From the NCBI RefSeq assembly GCF_014205015.1, contig NZ_JACHMO010000001.1:4588001-4652000 (forward strand): 64,000 nucleotides of DNA. The letters run 5' to 3'. The notes under the pieces were generated by a model. That model made no database searches. It worked only from the letters and a program-made list of their open reading frames with translations, and was not told the origin of the DNA. Below, in pieces: positions 1 to 9,253 of this stretch. Numbering within the stretch: position 1 is the first letter of the stretch; the number at the start of each line of letters is the position of its first letter. Origin of the DNA: Saccharothrix ecbatanensis (GTDB lineage Bacteria > Actinomycetota > Actinomycetes > Mycobacteriales > Pseudonocardiaceae). The position numbers were made by a program, and so were the translations under genes.

Positions 1-8
1 GCTCGGGT

Positions 9-1196
9 TCAAGCCGCGACGCGCGGACGCCGAACGTCAAGAAGAGCCAACGCCAACGCCCCGGCCACCAGGTAGAGACCGGCCTGGACGTTGAGCAGCA
101 CGGACAGCCCGAGCACGGGCGTCAGCACACCCGCCAACACCATCCCGAGCGCCTGACCACCGTCGTACAGGCTGACGAACGTGGCCAGCACCCGACCGCG
201 CACCTCGTCGACCGTGTGCAGTTGGAGCACCGACATCATCCCCGCGCCCGCGATCACGCCAGGCAAGCCGATCACCGCGAAAACCGCCAGGTAGAACACC
301 AGGGCCGTGGTCAGGTGCGGCGCGTTCCAGCCGACCGCCGCGATCACGCCGAAGCCGAGCAACGCCACGCCCAGGAGCCTGTCGGGCGGGAGTCTCCGGG
401 CCAACACACCCACCAGCAGACCGCCGAGCAGCCCGCCGACCGCCTGAACCCCGCGCAGCAACCCGACCTCAGCCGCACCACCGCCGAGCTCCGAGCTCAC
501 GAACACCACGAACAGCACCACGAACAGTCCCTGGCTCATCGCCATCAGCCCGACCACGGCGACCATCGGCCGCAACGGCCCCCGGATCTCGCGCAGCCCG
601 TCCAACCACGCCCGCCACGCGGGTTTCCCCACCTCACGGGCAGGGTCCGCCGTCCCCGAAGCCAACAGCGCGGCAGCGAGCAGGAACGACACCACGTCGA
701 CCAGCACCACCCCCGGCAGCCCGGTGTACCCGAGGACCAGACCACCCAGCGACGCGCCGACCAGCCGGGCCAGGTTGCTGTTCAACCCCACCAGCCCATT
801 CGCCGCCGGCACCTGGTCACGCGGCACGAGCGTCGGCAGCAGGGCGTTCTTCGCGGGCTCGAACAACGCCGCCAACCCCGCCTGCACCGCCGTCACCACG
901 TTCACCAGCACCAGATCGCCGGTGAGCAGCGGCAGCAGGGTGACCGCCTGGGCCAGGCTGACCAGCAGCATCAGCTTCCGCCGGTCCCAGCGGTCGGCCA
1001 GCACCCCGGCCAGCGGCGACAGGGCCAGGCTCGGCAGCAACCCCACCACAAACGTCGTCGCGGTAGCCGCCGTCGAACCCGTCAGCTGGTACACGTACAC
1101 GGGCAACGCGACGAGCAGCACCCAGTCGCCGATCTCGGACACGAACCCGGCGATCCACAACCGCCGGAACGCGGGCACCGCCAACGGGCCGGTCAT
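9..1196 (-). CDS. MFS efflux transporter
   Basis: This encodes a 395-residue integral membrane protein of the major facilitator superfamily, most like DHA3-type drug or macrolide exporters. The sequence shows about 12 hydrophobic segments and the conserved cytoplasmic loop after helix 2 (GVLADRWDRRKLML, about residues 64-77). The ATG at 1196 overlaps the TGA of the upstream ArsR gene as ATGA, so the two are translationally coupled. The substrate cannot be read from sequence. Pairing with an ArsR-type sensor suggests inducible efflux; this is inference. Confidence 0.88.
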   Translation of the reverse strand: MTGPLAVPAFRRLWIAGFVSEIGDWVLLVALPVYVYQLTGSTAATATTFVVGLLPSLALSPLAGVLADRWDRRKLMLLVSLAQAVTLLPLLTGDLVLVNVVTAVQAGLAALFEPAKNALLPTLVPRDQVPAANGLVGLNSNLARLVGASLGGLVLGYTGLPGVVLVDVVSFLLAAALLASGTADPAREVGKPAWRAWLDGLREIRGPLRPMVAVVGLMAMSQGLFVVLFVVFVSSELGGGAAEVGLLRGVQAVGGLLGGLLVGVLARRLPPDRLLGVALLGFGVIAAVGWNAPHLTTALVFYLAVFAVIGLPGVIAGAGMMSVLQLHTVDEVRGRVLATFVSLYDGGQALGMVLAGVLTPVLGLSVLLNVQAGLYLVAGALALALLDVRRPRVAA

Positions 1197-1750
1197 CGCG
1201 GGAACGCGCGGATGCCGACGTGCGCGGGCACTGCGCCTTCGGGCACGTCCTCACGGACCGGCACCAAGTACGGGCGCAGGATGTCGTCGATCATGCCGAG
1301 CAGGCCGGTCAGCTCCTCGGCCGTCACGTTGACCGTGTAGCCGTGCAACCCTGAGGCCTCCAGCCACTCGCGCGGCAACTCGTGCTGCCGGTCGAGGAAC
1401 CGCTGCGCGAGTCGGTTGTCCTCGTTGAGCTGCAACGCGATCAGCGCGTCCTGATGGGCGCGGACCTCCGGGTCCTCGTCGAACCCGCCGATGTCGTAGC
1501 CGACCGACGTGGCCCGCCACGGCCGTTCACGCCCGTCACCGGCCTCGACCCGTTCCACGAACCCGGACTTCGCCAACTGCCGCAGGTGCCAGCTGCAATT
1601 CGACGCGGTCGACCCGACGGCCTCGGCGCACTCGCTCGCCGTGCGCGCGCCCACCGCGACGAGGTGGTTCAGCAATGACACGCGCAGCGGGTGGGCCAGC
1701 GCCTTCAGCGCGTCGACATCGGTGATCCGTCGAGGCCGTGGAAGATCCAT
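1193..1750 (-). CDS. ArsR-family winged-helix regulator
   Basis: This is a 185-residue transcriptional regulator. An N-terminal ArsR-type winged helix (about residues 10-85) contains LKALAHPLRVSLLNHLV and the recognition-helix region TASNCSWHLRQLAKSGFV. No cysteine cluster typical of arsenic sensors is visible, so the ligand is probably not a thiophilic metal. ATG at 1750 is chosen because the reading frame further upstream runs through the operator dyad and into the ABC permease gene. The stop overlaps the start of the MFS exporter by 4 bp. Expected to control itself and the exporter through the dyad at 1767-1798. Confidence 0.88.
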   Translation of the reverse strand: MDLPRPRRITDVDALKALAHPLRVSLLNHLVAVGARTASECAEAVGSTASNCSWHLRQLAKSGFVERVEAGDGRERPWRATSVGYDIGGFDEDPEVRAHQDALIALQLNEDNRLAQRFLDRQHELPREWLEASGLHGYTVNVTAEELTGLLGMIDDILRPYLVPVREDVPEGAVPAHVGIRAFPR

Positions 1751-1766
1751 GGCCCCGACGGTAGAC

Positions 1767-1798
1767 CTGAAAGACCTCTTTCGAAAGGATTCTTTCAG
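1767..1798. promoter_or_regulatory. 32-bp dyad operator upstream of the ArsR gene
   Basis: The left arm CTGAAAGACCTCTTTC and the right arm GAAAGGATTCTTTCAG match at 13 of 16 positions as an inverted repeat, centred on TTTCGAAA. It lies 17 bp upstream of the ArsR start and just past the end of the ABC permease gene. It is much more AT-rich than its surroundings. The best reading is an autoregulatory ArsR operator. Confidence 0.7.
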
Positions 1799-1803
1799 AA
1801 CTG

Positions 1804-3396
1804 CTAGCCGACGTCCCTCCGCCGGAACGCCGCGAGCCCGACCGCCACCAGCCCCGCCGCGACCACCGTCAGCCACAGCAACGGGCCGGCGGTCACGTCC
1901 GCGCCCGGCACCTTCGGGATGTGCGTGAACGGCGAGAGGTCCATCGCCCACTGGTCGAGCTGGAGCAGCGGCCCGAGCTGGCCGAGCACCAGGAACACCA
2001 CGATCACCGCCCAGCTCGCCGACGCCAGCTTCGGCACCACCGCGAACAGCACCAGCGCGAGACCCGCGACCACCCACACCGCCGGGACGTGCGTCAACGC
2101 GGCGCCCACCAGCCGGACGACCTGCCCGCCGACATCGCCGACGCGCGCGCCGTGCACCAGACCCGCGCCAGCGCCCGCGGCGGCCAGCACCACGGCCGTG
2201 CCGACGGTGGCGAACACCAGGTGGCTGCCGACCCACGCGTACCGGCTGACCGGCGTGGCCAGCACCGCCTCGGCGCGGAACTCCGTCTCCTCGCCGCGCA
2301 GCCGCAACGTCGCCTGCACCACGTAGATCGCGCTGAACAGGGCGATGACGCCGATGATCGACGCCAGGTAGACGTCCACGATCGCGCCCGCGCCGCCCAT
2401 CTGCGAGAGGATCTTCTCCAGCGCCGGGTTGGCCTCCAGCATCTCCTCGACGCCCCGTGCGACCGACCCGTAGACGGCGCCCAGCCCGAACAGGCTCAGC
2501 GTCCAGCCGATCAGCATGCCCCGCTGCAACCGCCAGGCCAGGCCGAACGCGCTGCCCAACGAGCCGGGCGCACGGGCCGGGCCGAGCCGCGTCGCCAGCA
2601 GGCCACCGCCGATGTCGCGTTTCGTCACGAGCGTTGAAGCGGCCACGAGCAGCACCGCGAACAACACCAAGGGCAGCAACAGCACCCAGTACCGGTCACC
2701 CGCGAACGACCTGGTCTGCTCCAGCCAGCCCAACGGCGACAGCCACGTCAGCCACGTCGGCCCCTGGTCGCCCGCCGCGTCACCGACGGCGCGCAGCAGG
2801 TAGGCGACGCCGAGCGCGGCGCCGGAGATCGAGTTGCAGGTCCGGGCGCTCTCCGACAGCTGCGCGCTGACCGCGCCGACACCCGTGAACACCCAGCCGA
2901 CGGACATGAAGGCGAGGCCGAACGCGAACGACCCGGACGCCGACTGACCCACGCCGAGCAGGCCGAACGCGATGAGCAGGCCGATCGCCGTGCTCGCCAG
3001 CAGCGCCACGACCACGGCGGCGGCCAGCGGCGCGTGCCGGGAGACGACGGCCGAGCCGATCAGCTCCAGCCGGCCGGTCTCCTCCTCGGCCCTGGTGTGC
3101 CGGGTGACCAGGAACATGCTCATCAGGCCGATCAACAGCGAGCCGAACACGCCCCATCGCCAGGCCAACACGCCGCCGATGGTGGACGCGTCGTGCAGCG
3201 GGCCGAGCATGGCCAGGAACGCCGGGTTGCTGCCCGCCGTCGCGGCCAGCTGCTGCCGCGAGTCGGCCGAGCCGTACAGCTCTTCGAGGGTCGACGCGGT
3301 GGACAGCGTGATGCCGACCAGCCCGATGATCCACGCGGCGAGCAGGAGCCGGTCGCGGCGCAGGGCCAGGCGCACCAGCGAACCGAGCCCGGTCAC
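1804..3396 (-). CDS. ABC exporter permease (TnrB3/polyketide-antibiotic exporter type)
   Basis: This is a 530-residue multi-spanning membrane protein with about 12 hydrophobic segments in two similar halves, typical of the large ABC-2 permeases of COG3559 found with antibiotic exporters such as tetronasin resistance. The GTG at 3396 is chosen because it overlaps the TGA of the ATPase gene as GTGA. Any longer reading frame would lie inside the ATPase gene. It should form the membrane channel for the upstream ATPase. The exported compound is unknown. Confidence 0.85.
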   Translation of the reverse strand: MTGLGSLVRLALRRDRLLLAAWIIGLVGITLSTASTLEELYGSADSRQQLAATAGSNPAFLAMLGPLHDASTIGGVLAWRWGVFGSLLIGLMSMFLVTRHTRAEEETGRLELIGSAVVSRHAPLAAAVVVALLASTAIGLLIAFGLLGVGQSASGSFAFGLAFMSVGWVFTGVGAVSAQLSESARTCNSISGAALGVAYLLRAVGDAAGDQGPTWLTWLSPLGWLEQTRSFAGDRYWVLLLPLVLFAVLLVAASTLVTKRDIGGGLLATRLGPARAPGSLGSAFGLAWRLQRGMLIGWTLSLFGLGAVYGSVARGVEEMLEANPALEKILSQMGGAGAIVDVYLASIIGVIALFSAIYVVQATLRLRGEETEFRAEAVLATPVSRYAWVGSHLVFATVGTAVVLAAAGAGAGLVHGARVGDVGGQVVRLVGAALTHVPAVWVVAGLALVLFAVVPKLASASWAVIVVFLVLGQLGPLLQLDQWAMDLSPFTHIPKVPGADVTAGPLLWLTVVAAGLVAVGLAAFRRRDVG

Positions 3397-4310
3397 GACG
3401 ACACCGCCTCCTTGACCCCTCCGGCCGGCGCCTCGTCCTCGTAGTGGCGCAGGAACAGTTGCTCCAGCGTGGGCGGCTGGCTGGTCAGCGTGCGGACGCC
3501 GCTGCCGACCAACGCGCGCAGCGCGGTGTCCAGGTGGTCGGTGTCCACCTCGAACTTCACCCGCAGCCCGTCCACTTCCAGGTCGTGCACGCCGGGCAGT
3601 CCGGCGAGCCCGTTCGGCGCGCCGACGAGCTCGGCGGACACGCTGGTGCGGGTGAGGTGGCGCAGGTCGGCCAGCGTGCCGGTCTCCACCGTGCGGCCGT
3701 TGCGGATGATGCTGACCCGGTCGCACAGCGCCTCGACCTCGGCCAGGATGTGGCTGGACAGCAGCACGGTCCGCTCGCCGCGCAGCTCGTTGACGGCCTC
3801 CTGGAACGCGGCCTCCATCAGCGGGTCCAACCCGGAGGTCGGCTCGTCCAGGATCAGCAGCTCCACGTCCGACGCCAGCGCGGCGACCAGCGCCACCTTC
3901 TGCCGGTTGCCCTTCGAGTAGGTGCGGCCCTTCTTGCGCGGGTCGAGCTCGAAGCGCTCCAGCAGCTCGGCGCGGCGCTTCTCGTTCAGGCCGCCGCGCA
4001 GCCTGCCCAGCAAGTCGATCACCTCGCCGCCGGTCAGGTTCGGCCAGAGGCTCACGTCGCCCGGCACGTAGGCGAGCCGGCGGTGCAGTTCGGCGGTGTC
4101 GCGCCACGGATCGCCGCCCAGCAGCGACGCGGAGCCCGCGTCGGCGCGCAGCAGACCCAGCAGGACCCGGATGGTGGTCGACTTGCCCGACCCGTTAGGA
4201 CCGAGGAAGCCGTGCACCTCCCCCTCGTGGACGGTGAGGTCCAGAACGTCCAGTGCACGCGTCGGCCCGAACGTCTTGACCAGGCCCGATACGGATATCG
4301 CAGCAGTCAT
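3393..4310 (-). CDS. ABC transporter ATP-binding protein (antibiotic exporter)
   Basis: This is a 305-residue ABC ATPase. Walker A is [10 protein letters not shown] (about residues 37-46). The signature region reads [15 protein letters not shown], Walker B and the catalytic Glu are [13 protein letters not shown], and the switch His is in LLSSHIL. The C-terminal extension is usual for DrrA-type exporters. The gene overlaps the permease by 4 bp. It is transcribed divergently from the MarR-like gene at 4405, with a 16-bp inverted repeat between them. Confidence 0.92.
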   Translation of the reverse strand: MTAAISVSGLVKTFGPTRALDVLDLTVHEGEVHGFLGPNGSGKSTTIRVLLGLLRADAGSASLLGGDPWRDTAELHRRLAYVPGDVSLWPNLTGGEVIDLLGRLRGGLNEKRRAELLERFELDPRKKGRTYSKGNRQKVALVAALASDVELLILDEPTSGLDPLMEAAFQEAVNELRGERTVLLSSHILAEVEALCDRVSIIRNGRTVETGTLADLRHLTRTSVSAELVGAPNGLAGLPGVHDLEVDGLRVKFEVDTDHLDTALRALVGSGVRTLTSQPPTLEQLFLRHYEDEAPAGGVKEAVSS

Positions 4311-4330
4311 ACGCGGTAAGCTACAGTCAT

Positions 4331-4346
4331 TTCACAAAGTCGTGAA
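4331..4346. promoter_or_regulatory. Inverted repeat TTCAC-N6-GTGAA between ABC exporter and MarR-like gene
   Basis: A perfect 5-bp inverted repeat with a 6-bp spacer (TTCACAAAGTCGTGAA) lies in the short AT-richer divergent promoter region. It starts 21 bp upstream of the ATPase start. This is a plausible operator for the MarR/GbsR-type regulator. The arms are short, so confidence is moderate. Confidence 0.5.
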
Positions 4347-4404
4347 GTTAAGGAAGCGTATAAACTGCCACCCGTCCGAAGGACCTCGAAAGGATGATCC
4401 GGCA

Positions 4405-4893
4405 GTGACACAGGTGGACGAGCGTGACGATCAGGCCGTGCTGCGCTTCATCGAGCGCTTCTCCTCGGTGTTCACCGAGTCCGGCATGCCGAGGATGCCC
4501 GCCCGGGTGTTCGTCGCACTGCTCTCCACCGACTCCGGTGGGATGACCGCCGCCGACTTGGCCGACATGCTGCGCGTGTCACCCGCCGCGATCTCCGGCG
4601 CGGTCCGGTACCTGACCCAGATCGGCCTGGTGAGCCGGGAGCGGGAGACGGGCACCCGCCGCGACCTCTACCGGGTGCTCGACGACCTCTGGTACGAGGC
4701 GCTGTTCCGCCGTGACGAGATGCTGCGCCGGATGACCGGACCGCTCAAGGAAGGCGTCAGCGCGCTCGGCGCCGAGACGCCCGCGGGCAAGCGCATCGCC
4801 GAGACGCTGATGTTCTTCGAGTTCTTCCACGCCGAGCTGCCGAAGCTGCTGAAGCAGTGGCGGGAGTACCGGGACGAGCGGCTGCGCTCCTGA
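4405..4893 (+). CDS. MarR/GbsR-type transcriptional regulator
   Basis: This is a 162-residue winged-helix protein. The helix-turn-helix lies at about residues 50-75 (MTAADLADMLRVSPAAISGA), followed by a wing with RERETGTRRDLYRV. This layout is typical of the GbsR-like branch of the MarR superfamily that guards ABC exporters. GTG at 4405 is preceded by AAGGA at about 4389-4393. In-frame alternatives upstream would run across the operator. Divergent orientation implies it represses the ABC exporter until a substrate binds. Confidence 0.82.
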   Translation: MTQVDERDDQAVLRFIERFSSVFTESGMPRMPARVFVALLSTDSGGMTAADLADMLRVSPAAISGAVRYLTQIGLVSRERETGTRRDLYRVLDDLWYEALFRRDEMLRRMTGPLKEGVSALGAETPAGKRIAETLMFFEFFHAELPKLLKQWREYRDERLRS

Positions 4894-5125
4894 CCGGTCG
4901 GCCCCGCGCGGCCGTGATCCGTCCGGTTTGACCGTAGTGATCGGTCCAGTTCCGCTGTAGTACCGACGATCGGCGCTATGCGCGTGTCGGTGTCGTCACG
5001 GAGCATGCAGGTGACCAGGTCGCTACACCCAGTTCGCGCGAACGTCCCCACCCTGCATCGCACGGCCGACCGGCGCACCCGCCCGGCACGGCCGCGCAGC
5101 CCTGCCCAAAAGGGAGAACCCTGCC

Positions 5126-6928
5126 ATGGGAGACGCCCGCACCACCAGAAGACTGGCCGTGCTCGGCCTGGCCGCCGTGTCGGCCGCCGCGCTGGCCTTC
5201 GCCAACACCGGAGTGGCCTCGGCCGAGGGCGACGTGCTCGGCGCCGAGCGCGCCGACGCCGTCCCCGGTTCGTACATCGTGGCCCTGAACGACGCCGCGT
5301 CGCCGCGCTCGGACTCCGCGTCGACCGCGTCCTCGTTGGTCGGCAAGTACGGCGGCAAGGTCCGCGTGGCCTGGCAGCACGCCCTCAACGGCTTCCACGC
5401 CTCGCTGTCCGAGGGGCAGGCCAGGCGTCTCGCCGCCGACCCGCGGGTCGCGTTCGTGCAGGCCGACCTGCCGGTGTCGCTGAACGCCGTCCAGCCGAAC
5501 CCGCCGTCGTGGGGCCTGGACCGGATCGACCAGCGCAACCTGCCGCTGGACAGCGCCTACAACTACTCCACGACCGCGAGCAACGTGCGGGCGTACATCA
5601 TCGACACGGGCATCCGGACGACGCACAGCGACTTCGGCGGCCGTGCCACCTGGGGCACCAACACCGTCGACACCAACAACACCGACTGCAACGGCCACGG
5701 CACGCACGTCGCCGGCACCGTCGGCGGCACGGCCTACGGCGTGGCCAAGGGCGTGCAGCTGATCGCGGTCAAGGTGCTCAACTGCGCGGGCTCCGGCACC
5801 ACGGCGGGCGTCGTGAACGGCGTCAACTGGGTCACCCAGAACGCGGTCAAGCCGGCCGTGGCGAACATGTCGCTGGGCGGCGGCGTGGACTCCGCGCTCG
5901 ACACCGCGGTGCGCAACTCCATCGCGTCGGGCATCACGTACGCGGTGGCGTCGGGCAACTCGAACGCGAACGCGTGCAACTACTCGCCGGCCCGGGTCGC
6001 CGAGGCGCTGAGCGTGAACGCGTCGACCAACGCCGACGCGCGTGCGTCGTTCTCGAACTTCGGCACCTGCACCGACCTGTTCGCGCCCGGCCAGAACATC
6101 ACCTCGGCGTGGATGACGAACGACACCTCCACCAACACCATCAGCGGCACGTCGATGGCGTCGCCGCACGTCGCGGGCGCGGTCGCGCTGTACCTGGCGA
6201 ACAACCCCTCGGCCACCCCGCCGACGGTGAACGCGGCGATCGTCGCCGCCGCCACCCCGGACAAGATCACCAACGCGGGCACCGGATCGCCGAACAAGCT
6301 GCTGTTCACCGGCACGGGCACCCCCAGCGGCCCGGCCGTCACCAACCCGGGCAGCCAGACGACGCTCGTCGGCACCGCGGTCAGCAAGCAGCTGTCCGCC
6401 ACCGGCGGCACCGCGCCGTACACGTTCTCGGCGACGGGCCTGCCCGCCGGCCTGTCGATCAGCACGTCCGGCCTCATCAGCGGCACGCCGACGACCGTGG
6501 CCAACTACTCGGTGACGGCGACCGTGCGTGACGCGGCCGGCCTGACCGGCAGCACCACGTTCTCGTGGGCGATCACGTCGACCAGCGGCTGCGCCGCGGC
6601 CACCAACGGCACCGACGTGACGATCGGCGACAACTCCGACGTGAGCAGCTCGATCTCGCTGAGCTGCGCGGGCAACGCCTCGTCCGCCACCACCGTTGCG
6701 GTCGACATCCGGCACACCTACATCGGCGACCTGATCGTCGACCTGGTCGCGCCGGACGGCTCGGTCTACAACCTGCACAACCGCAGCGGCAGCAGCACCG
6801 ACAACATCAACCGGACGTACACCGTGAACGCCTCGTCCGAGGCCGCCGCGGGCGTCTGGAAGCTGCGCGTCCGTGACCAGGCGTCCCTGGACACGGGCTA
6901 CATCAACAGCTGGACGCTCGACGTCTGA
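5126..6928 (+). CDS. Secreted S8 subtilisin-like serine protease with P-domain
   Basis: This is a 600-residue secreted protease. A signal peptide ends near ASA (residue 33), followed by an I9-type propeptide (about 45-120). The S8 catalytic domain contains Asp160 (YIIDTG), His191 (HGTHVAG), oxyanion Asn278 (ASGNS) and Ser343 (GTSMASP). A He_PIG/Ig-like domain (about 403-490) and a C-terminal proprotein-convertase-type P-domain (about 510-600, ending SWTLDV) follow. GGGAGA sits about 9 bp before ATG 5126. The catalytic part resembles proteinase-K-type aqualysin enzymes. A hairpin terminator follows at 6943. Confidence 0.94.
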   Translation: MGDARTTRRLAVLGLAAVSAAALAFANTGVASAEGDVLGAERADAVPGSYIVALNDAASPRSDSASTASSLVGKYGGKVRVAWQHALNGFHASLSEGQARRLAADPRVAFVQADLPVSLNAVQPNPPSWGLDRIDQRNLPLDSAYNYSTTASNVRAYIIDTGIRTTHSDFGGRATWGTNTVDTNNTDCNGHGTHVAGTVGGTAYGVAKGVQLIAVKVLNCAGSGTTAGVVNGVNWVTQNAVKPAVANMSLGGGVDSALDTAVRNSIASGITYAVASGNSNANACNYSPARVAEALSVNASTNADARASFSNFGTCTDLFAPGQNITSAWMTNDTSTNTISGTSMASPHVAGAVALYLANNPSATPPTVNAAIVAAATPDKITNAGTGSPNKLLFTGTGTPSGPAVTNPGSQTTLVGTAVSKQLSATGGTAPYTFSATGLPAGLSISTSGLISGTPTTVANYSVTATVRDAAGLTGSTTFSWAITSTSGCAAATNGTDVTIGDNSDVSSSISLSCAGNASSATTVAVDIRHTYIGDLIVDLVAPDGSVYNLHNRSGSSTDNINRTYTVNASSEAAAGVWKLRVRDQASLDTGYINSWTLDV

Positions 6929-6942
6929 GCCCTGATGTGACA

Positions 6943-6981
6943 GAGCGGGGCCGTCACCCTTTTCGGGTGGCGGCCCCGCTC
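6943..6981. terminator. Hairpin terminator between the protease gene and mshC
   Basis: A 17-bp stem, GAGCGGGGCCGTCACCC paired with GGGTGGCGGCCCCGCTC (one mismatch), is closed by a TTTTC loop. It starts 14 bp after the protease stop and lies between convergent genes, so it can serve both strands. No clear T-tract follows, as is common in actinomycetes. Confidence 0.85.
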
Positions 6982-6994
6982 GCGTGTCGCCTGA

Positions 6995-7042
6995 CTACAG
7001 CTCTGTCTACAGCTCTGTCTACAACTCTGGCTACAGCTCGAC
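6995..7042. repeat. Four tandem 12-bp units carrying the mshC stop codon
   Basis: Units ctacagctctgt (twice), ctacaactctgg and ctacagctcgac follow one another without gaps. Read on the minus strand, each unit is in frame with mshC and supplies another TAG. The gene therefore ends with its own stop followed by three further in-frame copies of xEL-stop. Confidence 0.9.
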
Positions 7043-8269
7043 GCCCAGCAGCGAGTCCACCGCGGTCCGGAAGAGGGTCGGCGCCGTGGCGTCCGAACCG
7101 CCGGTCGACAGGGCCTCCGCCGCCCAGCCGTCCAGGGCCGCCAGCGCGCGGGGCGTGTCAAGGTCGTCGCCCAGGTGGTCGCGCAGTCTGGCGACCACGT
7201 CCGCCGCGCTCGGCCCGGTCGACAGTGCCGCCGCCTCGCGCCACTTCGCCAGCCGCGCCTGGGCCTCCGCCAGCAGCGCGTCGCTCCACGGCCGGTCCGC
7301 GCGGTAGTGGCCCGAGAACAACGCCAGCCGGACCGCGTTCGGGTCGACCTTCTCCGCCCGCAGCTTGGACACGAACACCAGGTTGCCGCGGGACTTGGAC
7401 ATCTTCTCGCCGTCCAGCCCGATCATGCCCGCGTGCACGTAGTGCCGCGCGAACGGGTGCTCACCGGTCAACGACTCGGCGTGCGCGGCGGAGAACTCGT
7501 GGTGCGGGAAGATCAGGTCGGAGCCGCCGCCCTGCAGGTCGAACGCGGTGCCGAGCCGGTTCAGCGCGATCGCGCTGCACTCGATGTGCCACCCCGGCCG
7601 GCCGGGGCCCAACTCGGACGGCCACGACGGCTCGCCGGGTCGCGCGGTCCGCCACATCAAGGCGTCCAACGGGTGCCGCTTGCCGGGCCGGTCCGGGTCG
7701 CCCCCGCGCTCGCCGAAGAACCGGGTCATCGTCTCCAGGTCGTAGTTCGACTCGTAGCCGAACCGGCCGGTGGCCGACTGGTCGAAGTAGATGTCGGGGT
7801 ACTCGTCGTCGTCCACCCGGTACGCGGCCCCGCTCGCCATCAGCTTCGCGATGGCCTCGACGATCTCCGGGATCGCCTCCACAGCGCCGACGTACTCGCG
7901 CGGCGGCAGCACCCGCAGCGCCACCATGTCCTCGCGGAACAGCGCGGTCTCGCGCATGCCGAGCACGACCCAGTCGTCCTGGTCCCGCTCCGCGCGCTCC
8001 AGCAGCGGGTCGTCGATGTCGGTGACGTTCTGGACGTAGTGCACGTCGTGGCCGTTGTCGAGCCACAGCCGGTGCACCAGGTCGAACGCCAGGTAGGTGG
8101 CGGCGTGCCCCAGGTGGGTGGCGTCGTACGGGGTGATGCCGCAGACGTACAGCCTGGCGGTGGCGCCGGGGGCGGTCGGGCGCACCTCACCGGTGGCGGT
8201 GTCGAACAGCCGCAGCGGGCGCGGCTCGCCCGCTACCCGCGGGACTGGAGTAGATGACCAGGTCTGCAT
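7031..8269 (-). CDS. mshC: MshC, Cys:GlcN-Ins ligase of mycothiol synthesis
   Basis: This 412-residue enzyme joins L-cysteine to glucosaminyl-inositol using ATP, the third step of mycothiol biosynthesis. It has the class I cysteinyl-tRNA synthetase fold. The HIGH-like motif is THLGHAATY, and the KMSKS loop is [10 protein letters not shown] (about residues 284-293). Zinc/cysteine pocket residues lie in YVCGITPYD and GWHIECS. The length and the lack of the full anticodon-binding region separate MshC from CysS. ATG 8269 has AGGG upstream. The cluster of extra stops at its 3' end is unusual. Confidence 0.95.
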   Translation of the reverse strand: MQTWSSTPVPRVAGEPRPLRLFDTATGEVRPTAPGATARLYVCGITPYDATHLGHAATYLAFDLVHRLWLDNGHDVHYVQNVTDIDDPLLERAERDQDDWVVLGMRETALFREDMVALRVLPPREYVGAVEAIPEIVEAIAKLMASGAAYRVDDDEYPDIYFDQSATGRFGYESNYDLETMTRFFGERGGDPDRPGKRHPLDALMWRTARPGEPSWPSELGPGRPGWHIECSAIALNRLGTAFDLQGGGSDLIFPHHEFSAAHAESLTGEHPFARHYVHAGMIGLDGEKMSKSRGNLVFVSKLRAEKVDPNAVRLALFSGHYRADRPWSDALLAEAQARLAKWREAAALSTGPSAADVVARLRDHLGDDLDTPRALAALDGWAAEALSTGGSDATAPTLFRTAVDSLLGVEL

Positions 8270-8359
8270 ATCAACGACCCTAACTCCCCCGTCGGACGGT
8301 GGACGAACGTCCGCCTGGTGGGACGGCGGGCGTACCCTCTGACCAGGGAGATGGTCGCG

Positions 8360-9148
8360 ATGATCCTCGACATCGTCATCGGCGTGCTCGGTCTGGCCGC
8401 GCTCGGGCTCGCGGGCAGCGCGCGTGTGGTGAAGCAGTACGAACAGGCGTTGGTCTTCCGGTTCGGCAAGGTGCGGCCGGAGTTGCGCGGGCCGGGGTTG
8501 ACCATGGTCGTGCCGGGCGTCGACCGGCTCCGGAAGGTGAACCTCCAGATCGTCACCCAGCCGATCCCCGCGCAGGACGGCATCACGCGCGACAACGTCA
8601 CCGTGCGGGTGGACGCGGTCGTGTACTTCAAGGTGGTGGACCCGGTCCGGGCGGTGGTCAGCGTCGAGGACTACCGGTTCGCCATGCTCCAGGTCGCGCA
8701 GACGTCGTTGCGCTCGATCATCGGCAAGAGCGAGTTGGACGACCTGCTGTCGAACCGGGAGCGCCTCAACCAGGGCCTGGAGCTGATGATCGACAACCCG
8801 GCGCTGTCGTGGGGCATCGAGATCGACCGGGTCGAGATCAAGGACGTGGCGCTGCCGGAGAGCATGAAGCGGTCGATGTCGCGGCAGGCCGAGGCCGAGC
8901 GGGAACGGCGGGCCCGGGTCATCACCGCGGACGGCGAGTTGCAGGCGTCGAAGAAGCTGTCCGAGGCCGCCGCGGCGATGGCCGAGACGCCCGCCGCGCT
9001 CCAGCTCCGGCTGCTCCAGACCATCGTGGAGGTGGCCGCGGAGAAGAACTCGACGTTGGTGCTTCCGTTCCCGGTGGAGTTGCTGCGCTTCCTCGAACGG
9101 GCGTCCGGCGCGATAGAACAGCAGGTCAAGACACCCGAAGTCGGCTGA
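8360..9148 (+). CDS. SPFH/stomatin-like membrane protein (slipin)
   Basis: This is a 262-residue protein with one N-terminal membrane segment ([19 protein letters not shown]) and an SPFH/Band 7 domain (about residues 20-190: [44 protein letters not shown]). An alanine- and charge-rich C-terminal helix follows. Slipins organise membrane microdomains and often control membrane proteases. ATG 8360 is preferred because GGGAG (8346-8350) is 9 bp upstream; ATG 8351 is possible. No nfeD-type protease partner lies beside it. Confidence 0.9.
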   Translation: MILDIVIGVLGLAALGLAGSARVVKQYEQALVFRFGKVRPELRGPGLTMVVPGVDRLRKVNLQIVTQPIPAQDGITRDNVTVRVDAVVYFKVVDPVRAVVSVEDYRFAMLQVAQTSLRSIIGKSELDDLLSNRERLNQGLELMIDNPALSWGIEIDRVEIKDVALPESMKRSMSRQAEAERERRARVITADGELQASKKLSEAAAAMAETPAALQLRLLQTIVEVAAEKNSTLVLPFPVELLRFLERASGAIEQQVKTPEVG

Positions 9149-9253
9149 ACGCCGGTCCCGCGCGTTTGCCGGGCGCGGTCGACCGGAGGAGCATGTGATG
9201 TGGCTTGCGCCGTCGGGACGTCGTCAGGACATCGTCGGGACGAGGGAGGCGGG

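Noticed and set aside
4978..6778. Long open frames on both strands over the S8 protease (517 and 600 residues)
   Set aside because: They are Arg/Gly/Ala-rich shadows of the protease gene in GC-rich DNA, without motifs or starts with ribosome-binding sites.
6995..7042. Possible CRISPR or VNTR locus
   Set aside because: The units are adjacent 12-mers without spacers, and the array has only four copies.
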